Part shown: in pieces, positions 43,820 through 52,048 of the stretch
Layout: each line of letters starts with the position of its first letter
Position numbering within the stretch: the first letter of the stretch is position 1
The notes under the pieces: generated by a model
The model's input: the letters and a program-made list of their open reading frames with translations, nothing else
Told to the model about the DNA's origin: nothing
The model's database searches: none
From: Micromonospora arborensis
GTDB taxonomy: Bacteria; Actinomycetota; Actinomycetes; Mycobacteriales; Micromonosporaceae
Direction of reading: 5' to 3'
DNA length: 64,000 nucleotides
Assembly (NCBI RefSeq): GCF_003205615.1
Contig: NZ_PYBV01000003.1
Location: 15,705-79,704 of the forward strand
Program-made: the position numbers and the translations under genes

Positions 43820-44908
43820 GTGATCGAGATCGGCGCGCAGGTCGACCTGTCCCATCCACCCACCCGGGTCTGGCTCGCATTGACCGATCGGGCGCTGCTC
43901 GGCCGGTGGTTCGCCGAGGCCGAAACGGTCGAGGGCGTACCGGACCGACTGCTGCTGCACACGGCCGGGCTGCCCGGCTTCGAGGCCAACGTCGAGGTCG
44001 AGGTGACCGAGCGGCAGGTGCCGGGACTCCTCGTGCTGGCCTGCGACGAAGCCGGCCGGCTCAGCGAACTCACCTGCACGGTCACGGCCACCGGGCAGGG
44101 CTGCCGGCTGGAGGTACGGGAGGCCACGACCCACGGCGCGTGGTCCGCCGAGCAGCACGAACCACGTGAGCAGCAGCTCCGGCAGTCGCTGACCGTGCGA
44201 CTGCCGGCCATTCTCGACTGGCTCGCCTTCCAGCAGGTCGACCTGCGACGCAACGACGGCGGGATGACCGCCGAACTGCCGCTGGTCGGCGCGCGTGGAC
44301 CCGGCCGCGCTCGTCGGCGCCGCCACCAACTGGCCGCGATGCTGGGTGGGGTGGTGGTCTTCGGAGGAGTAGCGGCGTGGGCGGCGCTACCGGACGAGCC
44401 GAACCGGAGCGCCGCGCCGTCCTCGACGCCGTCGGTGTCGCCGTCGCCGTCCGGAACGCTCACCGCGCCCACCGCCACGCGGCGGGCGACGCCCTCGGCG
44501 CGCCCCTCGCGGACGACCGCGTCGGCGACCGCCCGGCCGAGCCGGAGCGCGTCGGTGCAGCCGTCGCGCCCACCCACGTCGGTGCCCCCGCCCCCGCCGC
44601 TGTTGACCGCCCGCTACGACACCGACTCCAGCCGGCTGTTCGGCTACACCGGCGAAGTGGTGGTCGACAACCGCGCCGGCACACCGGTGGGGGACTGGGC
44701 CGTGGTGGTCACGCTCGCCGACGGCAGCACCGTGGACGACGTCGACGGTGCGAACTGGCGTCAGAACGGGCAGGCGATCACCTTCACCGGAGCGGCCGTG
44801 CCGGCCGGAGGATCGCAGACGTTCCGCTTCGACGTACGCGACAACCGGCCGAAGGCCAGGGCACCAGAGGCCTGCACGGTGGGCGGTAACCCCTGCACCG
44901 GCCTCTGA
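43820..44908 (+). CDS. SRPBCC-TM-CBM2-like fusion protein
   Basis: A 362-residue protein of unusual architecture. Residues about 1-150 form an SRPBCC/AHSA1-like domain (IGAQVDLSHPPTRVWLALTDRALLGRWF, closing SLTVRLPAILDWLAFQ) expected in the cytoplasm. An Arg-rich stop and one helix (about 168-190) cross the membrane. A Ser/Thr/Pro/Arg linker (about 191-256) leads to an extracellular beta-sandwich (about 258-362, FGYTGEVVVDNRAGTPVGDWAVVVTLADG then NWRQNGQAITFTGAAVPAGGSQTF, terminal Cys pair) like a family-2 carbohydrate-binding module. GTG 43820 is placed 6 nt after a TAGAGT box. Function unknown; a transmembrane link between outside binding and an inside ligand is inference. Confidence 0.7.
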   Translation: MIEIGAQVDLSHPPTRVWLALTDRALLGRWFAEAETVEGVPDRLLLHTAGLPGFEANVEVEVTERQVPGLLVLACDEAGRLSELTCTVTATGQGCRLEVREATTHGAWSAEQHEPREQQLRQSLTVRLPAILDWLAFQQVDLRRNDGGMTAELPLVGARGPGRARRRRHQLAAMLGGVVVFGGVAAWAALPDEPNRSAAPSSTPSVSPSPSGTLTAPTATRRATPSARPSRTTASATARPSRSASVQPSRPPTSVPPPPPLLTARYDTDSSRLFGYTGEVVVDNRAGTPVGDWAVVVTLADGSTVDDVDGANWRQNGQAITFTGAAVPAGGSQTFRFDVRDNRPKARAPEACTVGGNPCTGL

Positions 44909-44921
44909 CTAGGCTGCCGTC

Positions 44922-45557
44922 ATGGCACTGCTGCACCGGGCGACCCTGCGCCCCACGAAGCTTGAACTGTTGGGAGCCTGGCTGCCCGGCCGACCCTGGT
45001 TCGCCGGTCCGTCCGGCGTCGATGTGGTGAGCCGGGGCGCGTACCGCTTCGACGACCCGGCCGGCGAGGTCGGCATCGAGACGATGCTGGTCGGCACCGC
45101 GGACGGGCCGGTCCACCAGGTCCCGCTGACCTACCGTGCCGCGCCCCTCGACGGCGCCGACGGCTGGCTGGTCGGCACCGTCGAGCACTCGGTGCTCGGC
45201 CCACGCTGGGTGTACGACGCCTGCGCCGACCCGGTGTACGCCGCCGCGCTCGCCCACGCGATCCTCACCGGCGGCGGCCAGGCGGAGGAGTACTTCGAGG
45301 TCGACGGCCGGCGCGAGGTGCGCAAGCCGACGATGACGGTTGTCGCCAGCGGCACCGGTGACGCCGACGTGCCCCCGACCGGCGCGGTCCGGCGGGTGGT
45401 CGACGGGGACGTCGCCATCATCGGCACCGACTCGGTCGAACTGGTCGTCGTCCGCCGACCCGGCGCCGGGGCCGACGCGAGCGCCGGCGCCACTCTGAGC
45501 GGCAACTGGGACGGGCAGCCGACGACCGTGCCGTTGGCGTACGCGAAGACGCTCTGA
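44922..45557 (+). CDS. Maltokinase N-terminal-cap-like protein
   Basis: A 211-residue soluble protein. MALLHRATLRPTKLELLGAWLPGRPWF followed by DPAGEVGIETMLV, PLTYRAAPLDGADGWLVGTVEHSVLGPRWVYDACADP is the pattern of the cap domain that precedes maltokinase kinases (Pep2/Mak), here without the kinase. A stand-alone cap has no known activity; it may bind a sugar. ATG 44922 lies 6 nt after TAGGCT, indicating leaderless expression separate from the gene 13 bp upstream. The last codons and stop are part of a 27-bp tandem repeat. Confidence 0.7.
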   Translation: MALLHRATLRPTKLELLGAWLPGRPWFAGPSGVDVVSRGAYRFDDPAGEVGIETMLVGTADGPVHQVPLTYRAAPLDGADGWLVGTVEHSVLGPRWVYDACADPVYAAALAHAILTGGGQAEEYFEVDGRREVRKPTMTVVASGTGDADVPPTGAVRRVVDGDVAIIGTDSVELVVVRRPGAGADASAGATLSGNWDGQPTTVPLAYAKTL

Positions 45558-45627
45558 CCTGCTCTGCAGGTGCGAACGCTCTGACCTGCCGTGCAGGTGC
45601 GAACGCTCTGACCTGCTGTGCGAATGC
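45550..45627. repeat. 27-bp tandem repeat that includes the stop codon of the preceding gene
   Basis: Units at 45550-45576, 45577-45603 and a degenerate third from 45604. Each begins CGCTCTGACCTGC; in the first unit CTCTGA is the gene's last Leu codon and TGA stop. The repeat probably arose by slippage at the 3' end of the gene. Confidence 0.8.
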
Positions 45628-45659
45628 GGTGGGCGGCCCGACTCCTCGGGCCGCCCACC
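45628..45659. terminator. Bidirectional terminator between convergent genes
   Basis: Perfect 14-bp stem (45628-45641 with 45646-45659) and CTCC loop, directly before the stop of the leftward beta-helix gene. Confidence 0.85.
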
Positions 45660-45663
45660 GCGT

Positions 45664-47700
45664 TCACCACCGCGCCGGAGGCGGGGGCGGCGACACGGGT
45701 GGCCGGTCGGCGCAGGTGATGGTGTTGGGCAGCAGCCAGGGGGCGAGCCACCCGCCGTCGTTACCGCCGAGGTCGGTCAGGGTGAACTCCGAACCGGCCG
45801 GGGTGAAGTGGAACGAACCGCAGTTGTTGACCCCGACCGCGCCCACGTTGCGGGCGTCCACATTGACGAACGAGGCGGACCCCGCCGAGCGGGCGCTGAC
45901 CACCGAGGTGCCGGTGCCGTCGACCCGGATGTCCCGGAACCGCACGTTGGAGATCGAGTAGAGGTCCTTCACCGGCCAGTCGCTGACCAGCATGATCGCG
46001 TTGTAGGTGTTGTCGAGGTACGCGTCGCCGGTCACCTCGATGGCCGCGTCGATGCTCCGGTCCAGGGCGAAGATCCAGATCGCGCCCAGCCCGATGTTCC
46101 AGTTCAACTCGTAGGTGCCCGCGCGGGCGGTGGTGTTGTTGCTGATCCGCAGGTGCCCGGTGAACGGCTCCGCGCCGAAGCGGGAACCGGCGTGGATGCC
46201 GCTGCCCTCGCGCACGGGATCGGCGATGAGGTTGTGCGAGACGGTGGTGTCCGCGCCGCCGTAGATGGCGATGCCGTTGGCCAGGGTCGGCGACTGCACG
46301 GTGTTGTGGTCGAACGTGTTCCGCGCGTTGGCCGTCTTCTCCGACCACATCGCCAGGCCGTCGTCGCCGGTGTTGCGGACGAAGTTGTGCGCGACGACGG
46401 AGTCGGTCACACCGGTGTGGAAGTTGAGCGCGTCGGCGATCTGGTCGACGATGATGTTGTTGGTGACCCGGACGTTGCGCATCGGCCCGTCGAACCACAG
46501 TCCCGCCTTGGTGTGCCGCAGGTGGAGCCCGTCGATTGTCGAGTCGCTCAGCGCGCCGCCGATGGCGTTGACCTGGTCGGTGTCGATGCGCTCCCGGACG
46601 TCCCCCTCGATGGCGAAGCCGGAGAGGTGGACGTTGCGGCTGCCGCCGTCGGCGGCGTCCCGGCCGTAGAACCCGACGCCGGTGTGCACCGAGCCGTCCG
46701 GGGCGGGCGTCGGCAGGGCGACCTCGCGGCCCTTGAAGGTGGTGTACCAGTTGCCGGCGCCCTCGATGGTCACGTCGTCGACGATGACGTGCCGGTTGAC
46801 CTGGTAGGTGCCCGGCGGGACGTACACGGTCAGGTGGGTGCGCCGGGCGAAGGCGATGGCCCGGTCCAGCGCGTCGGCCGAGTCTCGCCGGCCGGTGGGG
46901 TCGGCGCCGAAGGCGAGCACGTTCGCCGCGAGCAGCCGGATTCGCGGCGGCGCGACCAACTCGGAGTCGAGCAGGTCGATGACGGTCCAGGCGGCGGCAC
47001 TACCGGGCGGCGCGGTGAGGCGGATCCGGTCACCGGCCCGGTAGGTGCGCCCCAGCAGGAGCCGCTGCTCGTCGTAGAAGTGGGTGGGCCGAAACGGTGT
47101 GCTGATGCTCGGGTACGGGGTGGTGGCCGACGGCACGCACTGGCACTCGGTGATCCACCAGTCCGGGTGCAGCAGCCCGGCCTGAGGGTCGTTGGAGAAC
47201 GGGTACTGGTTGTAGAGCCACGAGTACTGCGACGTCAGCGTCATGGTGCGCGCGTTCTTGCCGTTGACCGTGACCCGCAGCGGCGCGGTGATCCCACCGC
47301 CCTGTGGCGCGTCCGGGATGCTGTACCGCACGGTGATCCCGTTGGCCGCGCTGGGTAGGACGAACTCGACGTACTCGCCGGGGGTGAGCCGGACGGCCCG
47401 GCGGCCGGAGGCCTCGGCGGGCAGCGTGTAGGCGGACCGGTCGGGCCCGATGATCTCGCCGGTGGTGCGGGCGTTCTCCGCCTCCTGCTCGACGAAGTCG
47501 ACGTCCGCGCCGCGTCCGGCGACCAACGCCGGATCGAGGGCGGCCCGGGTGATGACCGGTGTCGCGCCGGAGGCCGCGGGTGGGCCGGCGACGGCCACGG
47601 TGGGGCCGAGGATCAGCACGGTGAGGCCGGTCGCGAGCGCGGCCGCGGTGGCCGTCGGCCGGCCGGGGCGTCCCCGCGCCGGCATGATGGCACGAAACAT
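45664..47700 (-). CDS. Secreted right-handed parallel beta-helix protein with CBM-like N-terminal domain
   Basis: A 678-residue exported protein. Signal peptide to about residue 38 (ATGLTVLILGPTVAVA). Residues about 66-235 are a CBM6/35-like beta-sandwich (VEQEAENARTTGEIIG, RRAVRLTPGEYVEFVLPSAANGITVRYSIPD). From about 255 a pectate-lyase-type helix starts with VLAFGADPTGRRDSADALDRAIAFA and VYVPPGTYQVNRHVIVDDVTIEGAG. Repeated coils follow (VRVTNNIIVDQIADALNFHTGVTDSVVAHNFVRNTGDDGLAMW). The CBM-plus-helix plan resembles GH87 alpha-1,3-glucanases and GH28-like enzymes, but catalytic residues cannot be assigned by eye. ATG 47700 has GAGGAGGG. It ends in a Pro-rich tail. Confidence 0.8.
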   Translation of the reverse strand: MFRAIMPARGRPGRPTATAAALATGLTVLILGPTVAVAGPPAASGATPVITRAALDPALVAGRGADVDFVEQEAENARTTGEIIGPDRSAYTLPAEASGRRAVRLTPGEYVEFVLPSAANGITVRYSIPDAPQGGGITAPLRVTVNGKNARTMTLTSQYSWLYNQYPFSNDPQAGLLHPDWWITECQCVPSATTPYPSISTPFRPTHFYDEQRLLLGRTYRAGDRIRLTAPPGSAAAWTVIDLLDSELVAPPRIRLLAANVLAFGADPTGRRDSADALDRAIAFARRTHLTVYVPPGTYQVNRHVIVDDVTIEGAGNWYTTFKGREVALPTPAPDGSVHTGVGFYGRDAADGGSRNVHLSGFAIEGDVRERIDTDQVNAIGGALSDSTIDGLHLRHTKAGLWFDGPMRNVRVTNNIIVDQIADALNFHTGVTDSVVAHNFVRNTGDDGLAMWSEKTANARNTFDHNTVQSPTLANGIAIYGGADTTVSHNLIADPVREGSGIHAGSRFGAEPFTGHLRISNNTTARAGTYELNWNIGLGAIWIFALDRSIDAAIEVTGDAYLDNTYNAIMLVSDWPVKDLYSISNVRFRDIRVDGTGTSVVSARSAGSASFVNVDARNVGAVGVNNCGSFHFTPAGSEFTLTDLGGNDGGWLAPWLLPNTITCADRPPVSPPPPPARW

Positions 47701-47920
47701 CGGTGACCCTCCTCAGTGGGTGGTGGTGGGAGGTCCGCCCGGCGCCCCCGACGCCCGACATTGATCGCCATGATGCCAGCAGCGAACACTGCGTTGCAAG
47801 ACAGCAATCGAACAGCGAAAAGAAGCGACAATCAGCCCGCAAGAAATGGACGATTGACGAGTTGGGGTGTCGTGCGTCGCGTGCCCCCCGGCAGCTCACG
47901 CCGGGCGTAGGCTGGTCCGC

Positions 47921-49018
47921 GTGGATCAAGAAGACCGGATCGCCCTGTTCCTCGACTACGAAAACCTCGCGTTGGGCGCTCGCGACCACCGTGGTGGCGC
48001 GGCCTTCGACTTTCGGCCCATCGCCGACGCGCTGGCCGAACGAGGTCGGGTGGTCGTCCGGCGGGCGTACGCCGACTGGTCCTACTTCGACGAGGACCGC
48101 CGGATGCTCACCCGGTCCCACGTCGAGCTGATCGAGATCCCGCAGCGGATGGGCGCCTCCCGCAAGAACGCCGCGGACATCAAGATGGCTGTCGACGCGA
48201 TCGAGTTGGCGTTCGAGCGCGACTACATCTCGACGTTCGTGATCTGCAGTGGCGACAGCGACTTCACGCCGCTGGTGCACAAGCTTCGCGAGCTGAACAA
48301 GCGGGTCATCGGGGTCGGGGTCGAGGGGTCGACGTCGGCGCTGCTCCCGCCGGCCTGTGACGAGTTCCTCTACTACGACCGGCTGGAGGGTGTGGACATC
48401 CCGCCGACCCGCAGCCGGCGCGGCCGTCCGACCCGGCAGGCCGGCCCGGACGTCCGCCCGCCCGAGCCGGAGCAGGAGCTTGAGCGGGAGCCGGAGGTGG
48501 ACCGGCGACCCGCCGGCGAGGAGCCCGAACGGGACGTGGATGCGCTCGCCGTGCTGGTTGCCCAGACGGTGGCCGGGCTGCAGGGCAGCGCCAACGGCGA
48601 CGTCACCGCCTCCCGGCTCAAGCGCACCCTGCTGCGCAAGGACCCGACGTTCAGCGAGTCCGACTACGGTTTCCGCACCTTCGGCGAGCTGTTGCGGCAC
48701 CTCGCCGAACACACCGTGATCGAGCTGGCCGAAGGCCCCGCGAAGGGTGACCCCGAGGTCTCGCTGCCCGAGCACGGCGACCGGGAGGTGGCGTTCGGTC
48801 TGCTCCGTGGCGTGGTGGCGGACCTCGGCAGCAGCGGCAACCCGGTGGCGCTGTCCGGTCTGAAGAACCAGCTGCGCCGGGCCCGACCCGACTTCAGCGA
48901 GAAGAAGCTCGGCTACCGCAGCTTCCTCCAGTTCTGCAAGGCCGCGGCCACGGGCGGCGTGGTCGACCTCCGGTGGAGCCCCGAAGCCGACGACTACCTG
49001 CTGACCACCCAGGGGTAG
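47921..49018 (+). CDS. NYN-domain ribonuclease-like protein with two LOTUS (OST-HTH) domains
   Basis: A 365-residue cytoplasmic protein. The N-terminal NYN/PIN-like fold (about 1-160) keeps the acidic metal-site residues: ALFLDYEN, AADIKMAVDA and ICSGDSDFTPLV (D near 110-112). A charged linker (about 165-205) leads to two OST-HTH modules, about 208-275 and 285-362, sharing the SxLKRxLLRKDPxFSExDYGFRTFxEL pattern. In eukaryotes NYN-LOTUS proteins (MARF1, limkain) cleave or bind RNA, and bacterial members are largely uncharacterised. GTG 47921 lies 7 nt after TAGGCT, so expression is probably leaderless. Confidence 0.82.
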   Translation: MDQEDRIALFLDYENLALGARDHRGGAAFDFRPIADALAERGRVVVRRAYADWSYFDEDRRMLTRSHVELIEIPQRMGASRKNAADIKMAVDAIELAFERDYISTFVICSGDSDFTPLVHKLRELNKRVIGVGVEGSTSALLPPACDEFLYYDRLEGVDIPPTRSRRGRPTRQAGPDVRPPEPEQELEREPEVDRRPAGEEPERDVDALAVLVAQTVAGLQGSANGDVTASRLKRTLLRKDPTFSESDYGFRTFGELLRHLAEHTVIELAEGPAKGDPEVSLPEHGDREVAFGLLRGVVADLGSSGNPVALSGLKNQLRRARPDFSEKKLGYRSFLQFCKAAATGGVVDLRWSPEADDYLLTTQG

Positions 49019-49388
49019 GCCCGGTCGACCATCGACCGCCGGCGAGCGGGAGTGCCGGAACTTGCTCATCGGGGTGGGCGGTAGGGCTGCGCGAATGGAC
49101 GCGTCGAGCGCGACGTGGCGGTTCACTCCGGGTGACATGCGGATCACTCAGGAGTGAGGCTCGCCGCACCCAGTCCTGCGGGCCAGGACAGGTTGGTCAA
49201 TGCCCTCGCCGGTGTGCTGAACGGCAGGTAATCGGGTCCTGATTCGTCGCTCAGGACGGGGAGGATCCCCCGTTGTGGGTCCTCCCCGTCAACGCTTAGA
49301 CCGAAGTACGCCGGAATTGCGCCTATCGCCCTGGTTCCGACCCACCTGCGACGTACCCCCGGCGCAAAATTTGCTATACGGTCGGCGA
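49019..49388. other. Intergenic with hairpin, no gene seen
   Basis: No ORF here has a start signal. A hairpin at 49255-49290 (11-bp perfect stem extended by G-T and G-C pairs) lies far past the NYN stop and may end its transcript. A TCACTCC/GGAGTGA inverted repeat lies around 49124-49157. Leader and promoter of the small gene at 49389 occupy the right end. Confidence 0.5.
49255..49290 (+). terminator. Hairpin downstream of the NYN-LOTUS gene
   Basis: GACGGGGAGGA (49255-49265) pairs perfectly with TCCTCCCCGTC (49280-49290), 14-nt loop with further partial pairing. Confidence 0.6.
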
Positions 49389-49610
49389 ATGAAGGTCGAG
49401 GAGCATTGGTGGAACGGAGACACGACCCCGCGCGGGCGCCGGGACGTGTATATCCGTACTGACGGGCAGGGTTGGGAGGTCCGCGCCCAGATCGGTGGGG
49501 CGTCGGGTCGTGAGCGGGTGCAGCAGTGCCCTAGCCGGGCCTCGGCGGCCATCCTCGCCGACGCCTGGCGCGGCACGCACCCATCCTGGCGTGAGCTGAA
49601 GCAGCGCTGA
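49389..49610 (+). CDS. Small hypothetical protein
   Basis: A 73-residue basic soluble protein (MKVEEHWWNGDTTPRGRRDVYI, QGWEVRAQIGGASGRERVQQCPSRASAAILADAWRGTHPSWRELKQR, given in parts). Its beta strands followed by a helix resemble small actinobacterial proteins of unknown role; I recognise no family. A TATACG box lies 8 nt before the ATG, and there is no Shine-Dalgarno. Confidence 0.55.
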   Translation: MKVEEHWWNGDTTPRGRRDVYIRTDGQGWEVRAQIGGASGRERVQQCPSRASAAILADAWRGTHPSWRELKQR

Positions 49611-49614
49611 TCCG

Positions 49615-49658
49615 GCACCGGGCCGGGCCGGCAACGCTCCTGGGCTCCAGCCCGGTGC
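49615..49658 (+). terminator. Possible terminator
   Basis: GCACCGGGC (49615-49623) pairs with GCCCGGTGC (49650-49658) around a 26-nt GC-rich loop, 5 bp after the small gene. Confidence 0.4.
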
Positions 49659-49767
49659 GTACCCCCGGCCGGCCCGGCGCTCGGTTTCCCCCCGCCGACG
49701 ACGGCTGGCGAGGCTCGACAGGTCATTACCTCTGAAGCGTCAGTGCGGCGATGTCCGCCAGCCCCCA

Positions 49768-49840
49768 GATCCACTCCGTTTCGGCGATGTGGCGGCATCC
49801 GCTCGGCGGGATACCGCCACATCGGTGACATGGAGTCGAT
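49768..49840. repeat. REP-like palindromic element, copy 2
   Basis: The 73-bp core matches 40315-40387 at 64 of 73 positions. Inner arms 49786-49800 and 49809-49823 pair with a single mismatch; outer arms GATCCACTCC and GGAGTCGAT are slightly decayed. It lies 77 bp before the small gene at 49918. Confidence 0.85.
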
Positions 49841-49917
49841 AGCGCGTCCGTTTCGTGTCGTCGCCGTCAGACCGGGTACACCGAGGTCCGACCGGTCGTG
49901 CCCGATGGAGGTCGCGG

Positions 49918-50076
49918 ATGTCGCAGAGCCCCGACGAAGAGAACCCCAGGCTCGACGAGGAGGCCCGAGAGGCCGAGCGTCGGCTCGGCGACCTCGCCAA
50001 CCCGTCGAACGACGCACAGACCGACGACGACGCCCGGGTGCCGGATGAGGCCCCTTCCGAGCAGGACGCCGACTAG
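49918..50076 (+). CDS. Very small acidic hypothetical protein
   Basis: A 52-residue protein rich in Asp/Glu (MSQSPDEENPRLDEEAREAE then RRLGDLANPSNDAQTDDD). It would be intrinsically disordered with one charged helix. ATG 49918 follows GGAGG at 6-7 nt, which supports it despite its size. It converges on the DUF1062 gene with a perfect hairpin between. Confidence 0.6.
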   Translation: MSQSPDEENPRLDEEAREAERRLGDLANPSNDAQTDDDARVPDEAPSEQDAD

Positions 50077-50102
50077 TGCCCGTCTAAGCTCCCCTCCCGC
50101 CC

Positions 50103-50135
50103 GGGCCTGTCCGGCGGAGCACGCCGGACAGGCCC
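50103..50135. terminator. Bidirectional hairpin terminator
   Basis: Perfect 14-bp stem, 50103-50116 with 50122-50135, loop GAGCA, in the gap between the convergent genes ending at 50076 and 50155. Confidence 0.85.
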
Positions 50136-50154
50136 ACGGATCGGTGCAGAGGGC

Positions 50155-50703
50155 TCAGCGCTTCAGCGTGAAGGTGAAGTCGCCGGAGAGCTTGCCGCTC
50201 AACCGGACTGCCGAAACGATGTTCCCCTCCAGGATCAGTCTGTCGACCTGGGCTCGCGAAAGACCGAGACCGTCAGCGATCAGTCGCACCGGCCGGACCG
50301 GGATCCGCGCCGCGAAGCGGACCGCGACGTCGATCGTCTCGTGGTCCAGGTGCTCCGATCCGTCGGTGTCGAGACGCCAGGCGTCGTCCCAGTCGAGGGC
50401 GATGCGATTGCGGTGCTGCACGGCCGGGTCCTGAAGCAACGCGGCGGTCAGCCCGGGGTCGTTGTGGTGCAGCAGGTCCAGCAACCCCGGTCGGATGGAG
50501 CGCACGGTCACCCGCTCCAGGAGGGTGAGCTTGGCTGTCACCCCGCAACCGGTACAGAGCACGAGGAGCCAGGCGTCGATGAGCTTGTGGTTGGCGTTGA
50601 CGCGGAATTTTCCGCTTGGCCGGAAAAGCTCGGACGCGCACGAGTGGCAACGGCGGCGAACGAGCGGCAGGCAGGTGGGCACGACGGCCCAGTTTCTGAG
50701 CAC
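50155..50703 (-). CDS. DUF1062 family protein
   Basis: A 182-residue protein. The N-terminus WAVVPTCLPLVRRRCHSCASELF and GKFRVNANHKLIDAWLLVLCTGCGV shows two C-x-x-C pairs, likely a zinc ribbon, which is the DUF1062 hallmark. The C-terminal half has an S4-like or helix-turn-helix segment (LSRAQVDRLILEGNI), suggesting nucleic-acid binding. GTG 50703 is the start; no clear ribosome site is visible. The function of the family is not established. Confidence 0.8.
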   Translation of the reverse strand: MLRNWAVVPTCLPLVRRRCHSCASELFRPSGKFRVNANHKLIDAWLLVLCTGCGVTAKLTLLERVTVRSIRPGLLDLLHHNDPGLTAALLQDPAVQHRNRIALDWDDAWRLDTDGSEHLDHETIDVAVRFAARIPVRPVRLIADGLGLSRAQVDRLILEGNIVSAVRLSGKLSGDFTFTLKR

Positions 50704-50899
50704 AGAAGGACACCGGTTTCAGTGAGAGATCCGCAGCAAAAGGAGCGCGGCGCACAGGCGCGACGCGCGACACAATCAGCAATCGGGAGGTCTCACAGGG
50801 TGTACAACGGAACGTCCTTGCCTAGACGATCTGGTTCCGCTGCACGGTAATGGCGCAGAGCGGCGCTACTCCACCGGTTTTTCGAGCGCCTCGGGCCGG

Positions 50900-51961
50900 T
50901 CAGATGGCCGGGACCGGCAGCACCACGCCCTCGACCGCGGACCGGTGCGCCAACTCGATCAGCTCGACCGTGGCGACCGAGTCCCGAGGGTCCACCGGCA
51001 TCGGCGTGCCCTCGCGCAGAGCCGTCGCCACCTGCGCGTAGAAGCTCTGGTACGCGCCCGGCTCGGTCGGCACCGACCGCAGCTCACCGTCGACGCCGAG
51101 CATGCCGTACCGCTCCGGCGGGACCTCGCCCCAACCCGGCTGGTCCGGCCGGCCGCCGTCGTGCAGCGCCGCCTCCTGCACGTCGAGGCCGTAGCTCGTG
51201 TAGCCAGCCCGGTCACCCAGCACCCGCAGTCGCGGCCCGAGCTGGGCGGTCACCGCGCTCATCCACAGATGCGAGTGGACCCCGCTGGTGTGCGTCAACG
51301 CCACGAACGCGTCATCGTCGACCAGGGCACCCGCGCGGCGACGGTCCACCTCCGCGTAGACCCGGTCGACCCGGCCGAAGAGCTGCACCGCCTGGTCGAT
51401 GAGGTGCGCGCCGAGGTCGAACAGGGCGCCGCCGGCCTCCTCGGGACCGGCCAACTCGCGCCAGCCCGGCTTGATCGTCGGACGGAACCGCTCGAACCGG
51501 GACTCGAAGCGCAGCACCCGCCCCAACTCGCCCTGCTCCACCAGCCGGCGGAGGGTGCGGAAGTCACCATCCCAGCGCCGGTTCTGGAACACCGTCAGTG
51601 GCACCCCACGCTCGGTCGCCTCGTCGATCAGCGCGCGACCCTCCGCGGCGGTCGGGGAGAGGGGCTTGTCGACGACGACCGGCAGCCCGGCGGCCAGCGC
51701 CGCCCTGGCCATCGGCACGTGTTGCCGGTTCGGCGTCGCGACCACCACCAGGTCCAATGCGTCCGGCGTACGCCACAGCTCGTCGGCGTCGTCGACCAGG
51801 CGGGCGTCGGGGTGCTGCTGCCGGGCCTGCTCGCGCCGCTGCGGATCGCGGGACACGATGGCGTCGAGTCGCAGCCCGGGAGTCGCGGCGATCAGCGGTG
51901 CGTGGAACACCCGGCCCGCCAACCCGTACCCCAGCAGACCGACCCGCAGCGCCTCCGCCAT
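50900..51961 (-). CDS. Gfo/Idh/MocA family oxidoreductase
   Basis: A 353-residue NAD(P)-dependent dehydrogenase. N-terminal Rossmann fold: VGLLGYGLAGRVFHAPL, VVVATPNRQHVPMARAAL and the E/D-K-P motif VVDKPLSPT (about residue 98). The C-terminal domain has GGALFDLGAHLIDQAVQLFG, with the conserved D-x-x-x-H. Members oxidise or reduce sugars, inositols or glucuronides. The GxxxGxxFH start variant is common in a subgroup of unknown substrate (YdgJ-like). ATG 51961. It is separate from the two-component genes on the same strand. Confidence 0.88.
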   Translation of the reverse strand: MAEALRVGLLGYGLAGRVFHAPLIAATPGLRLDAIVSRDPQRREQARQQHPDARLVDDADELWRTPDALDLVVVATPNRQHVPMARAALAAGLPVVVDKPLSPTAAEGRALIDEATERGVPLTVFQNRRWDGDFRTLRRLVEQGELGRVLRFESRFERFRPTIKPGWRELAGPEEAGGALFDLGAHLIDQAVQLFGRVDRVYAEVDRRRAGALVDDDAFVALTHTSGVHSHLWMSAVTAQLGPRLRVLGDRAGYTSYGLDVQEAALHDGGRPDQPGWGEVPPERYGMLGVDGELRSVPTEPGAYQSFYAQVATALREGTPMPVDPRDSVATVELIELAHRSAVEGVVLPVPAI

Positions 51962-52048
51962 GCCGTACCCCTGTCTCCCCGGTCCGCGCCCGGACGTGGC
52001 GGCGGCACCGCTTGCCGAATCTACGCCCCGGCCTCAGCCCGCCGCCGG

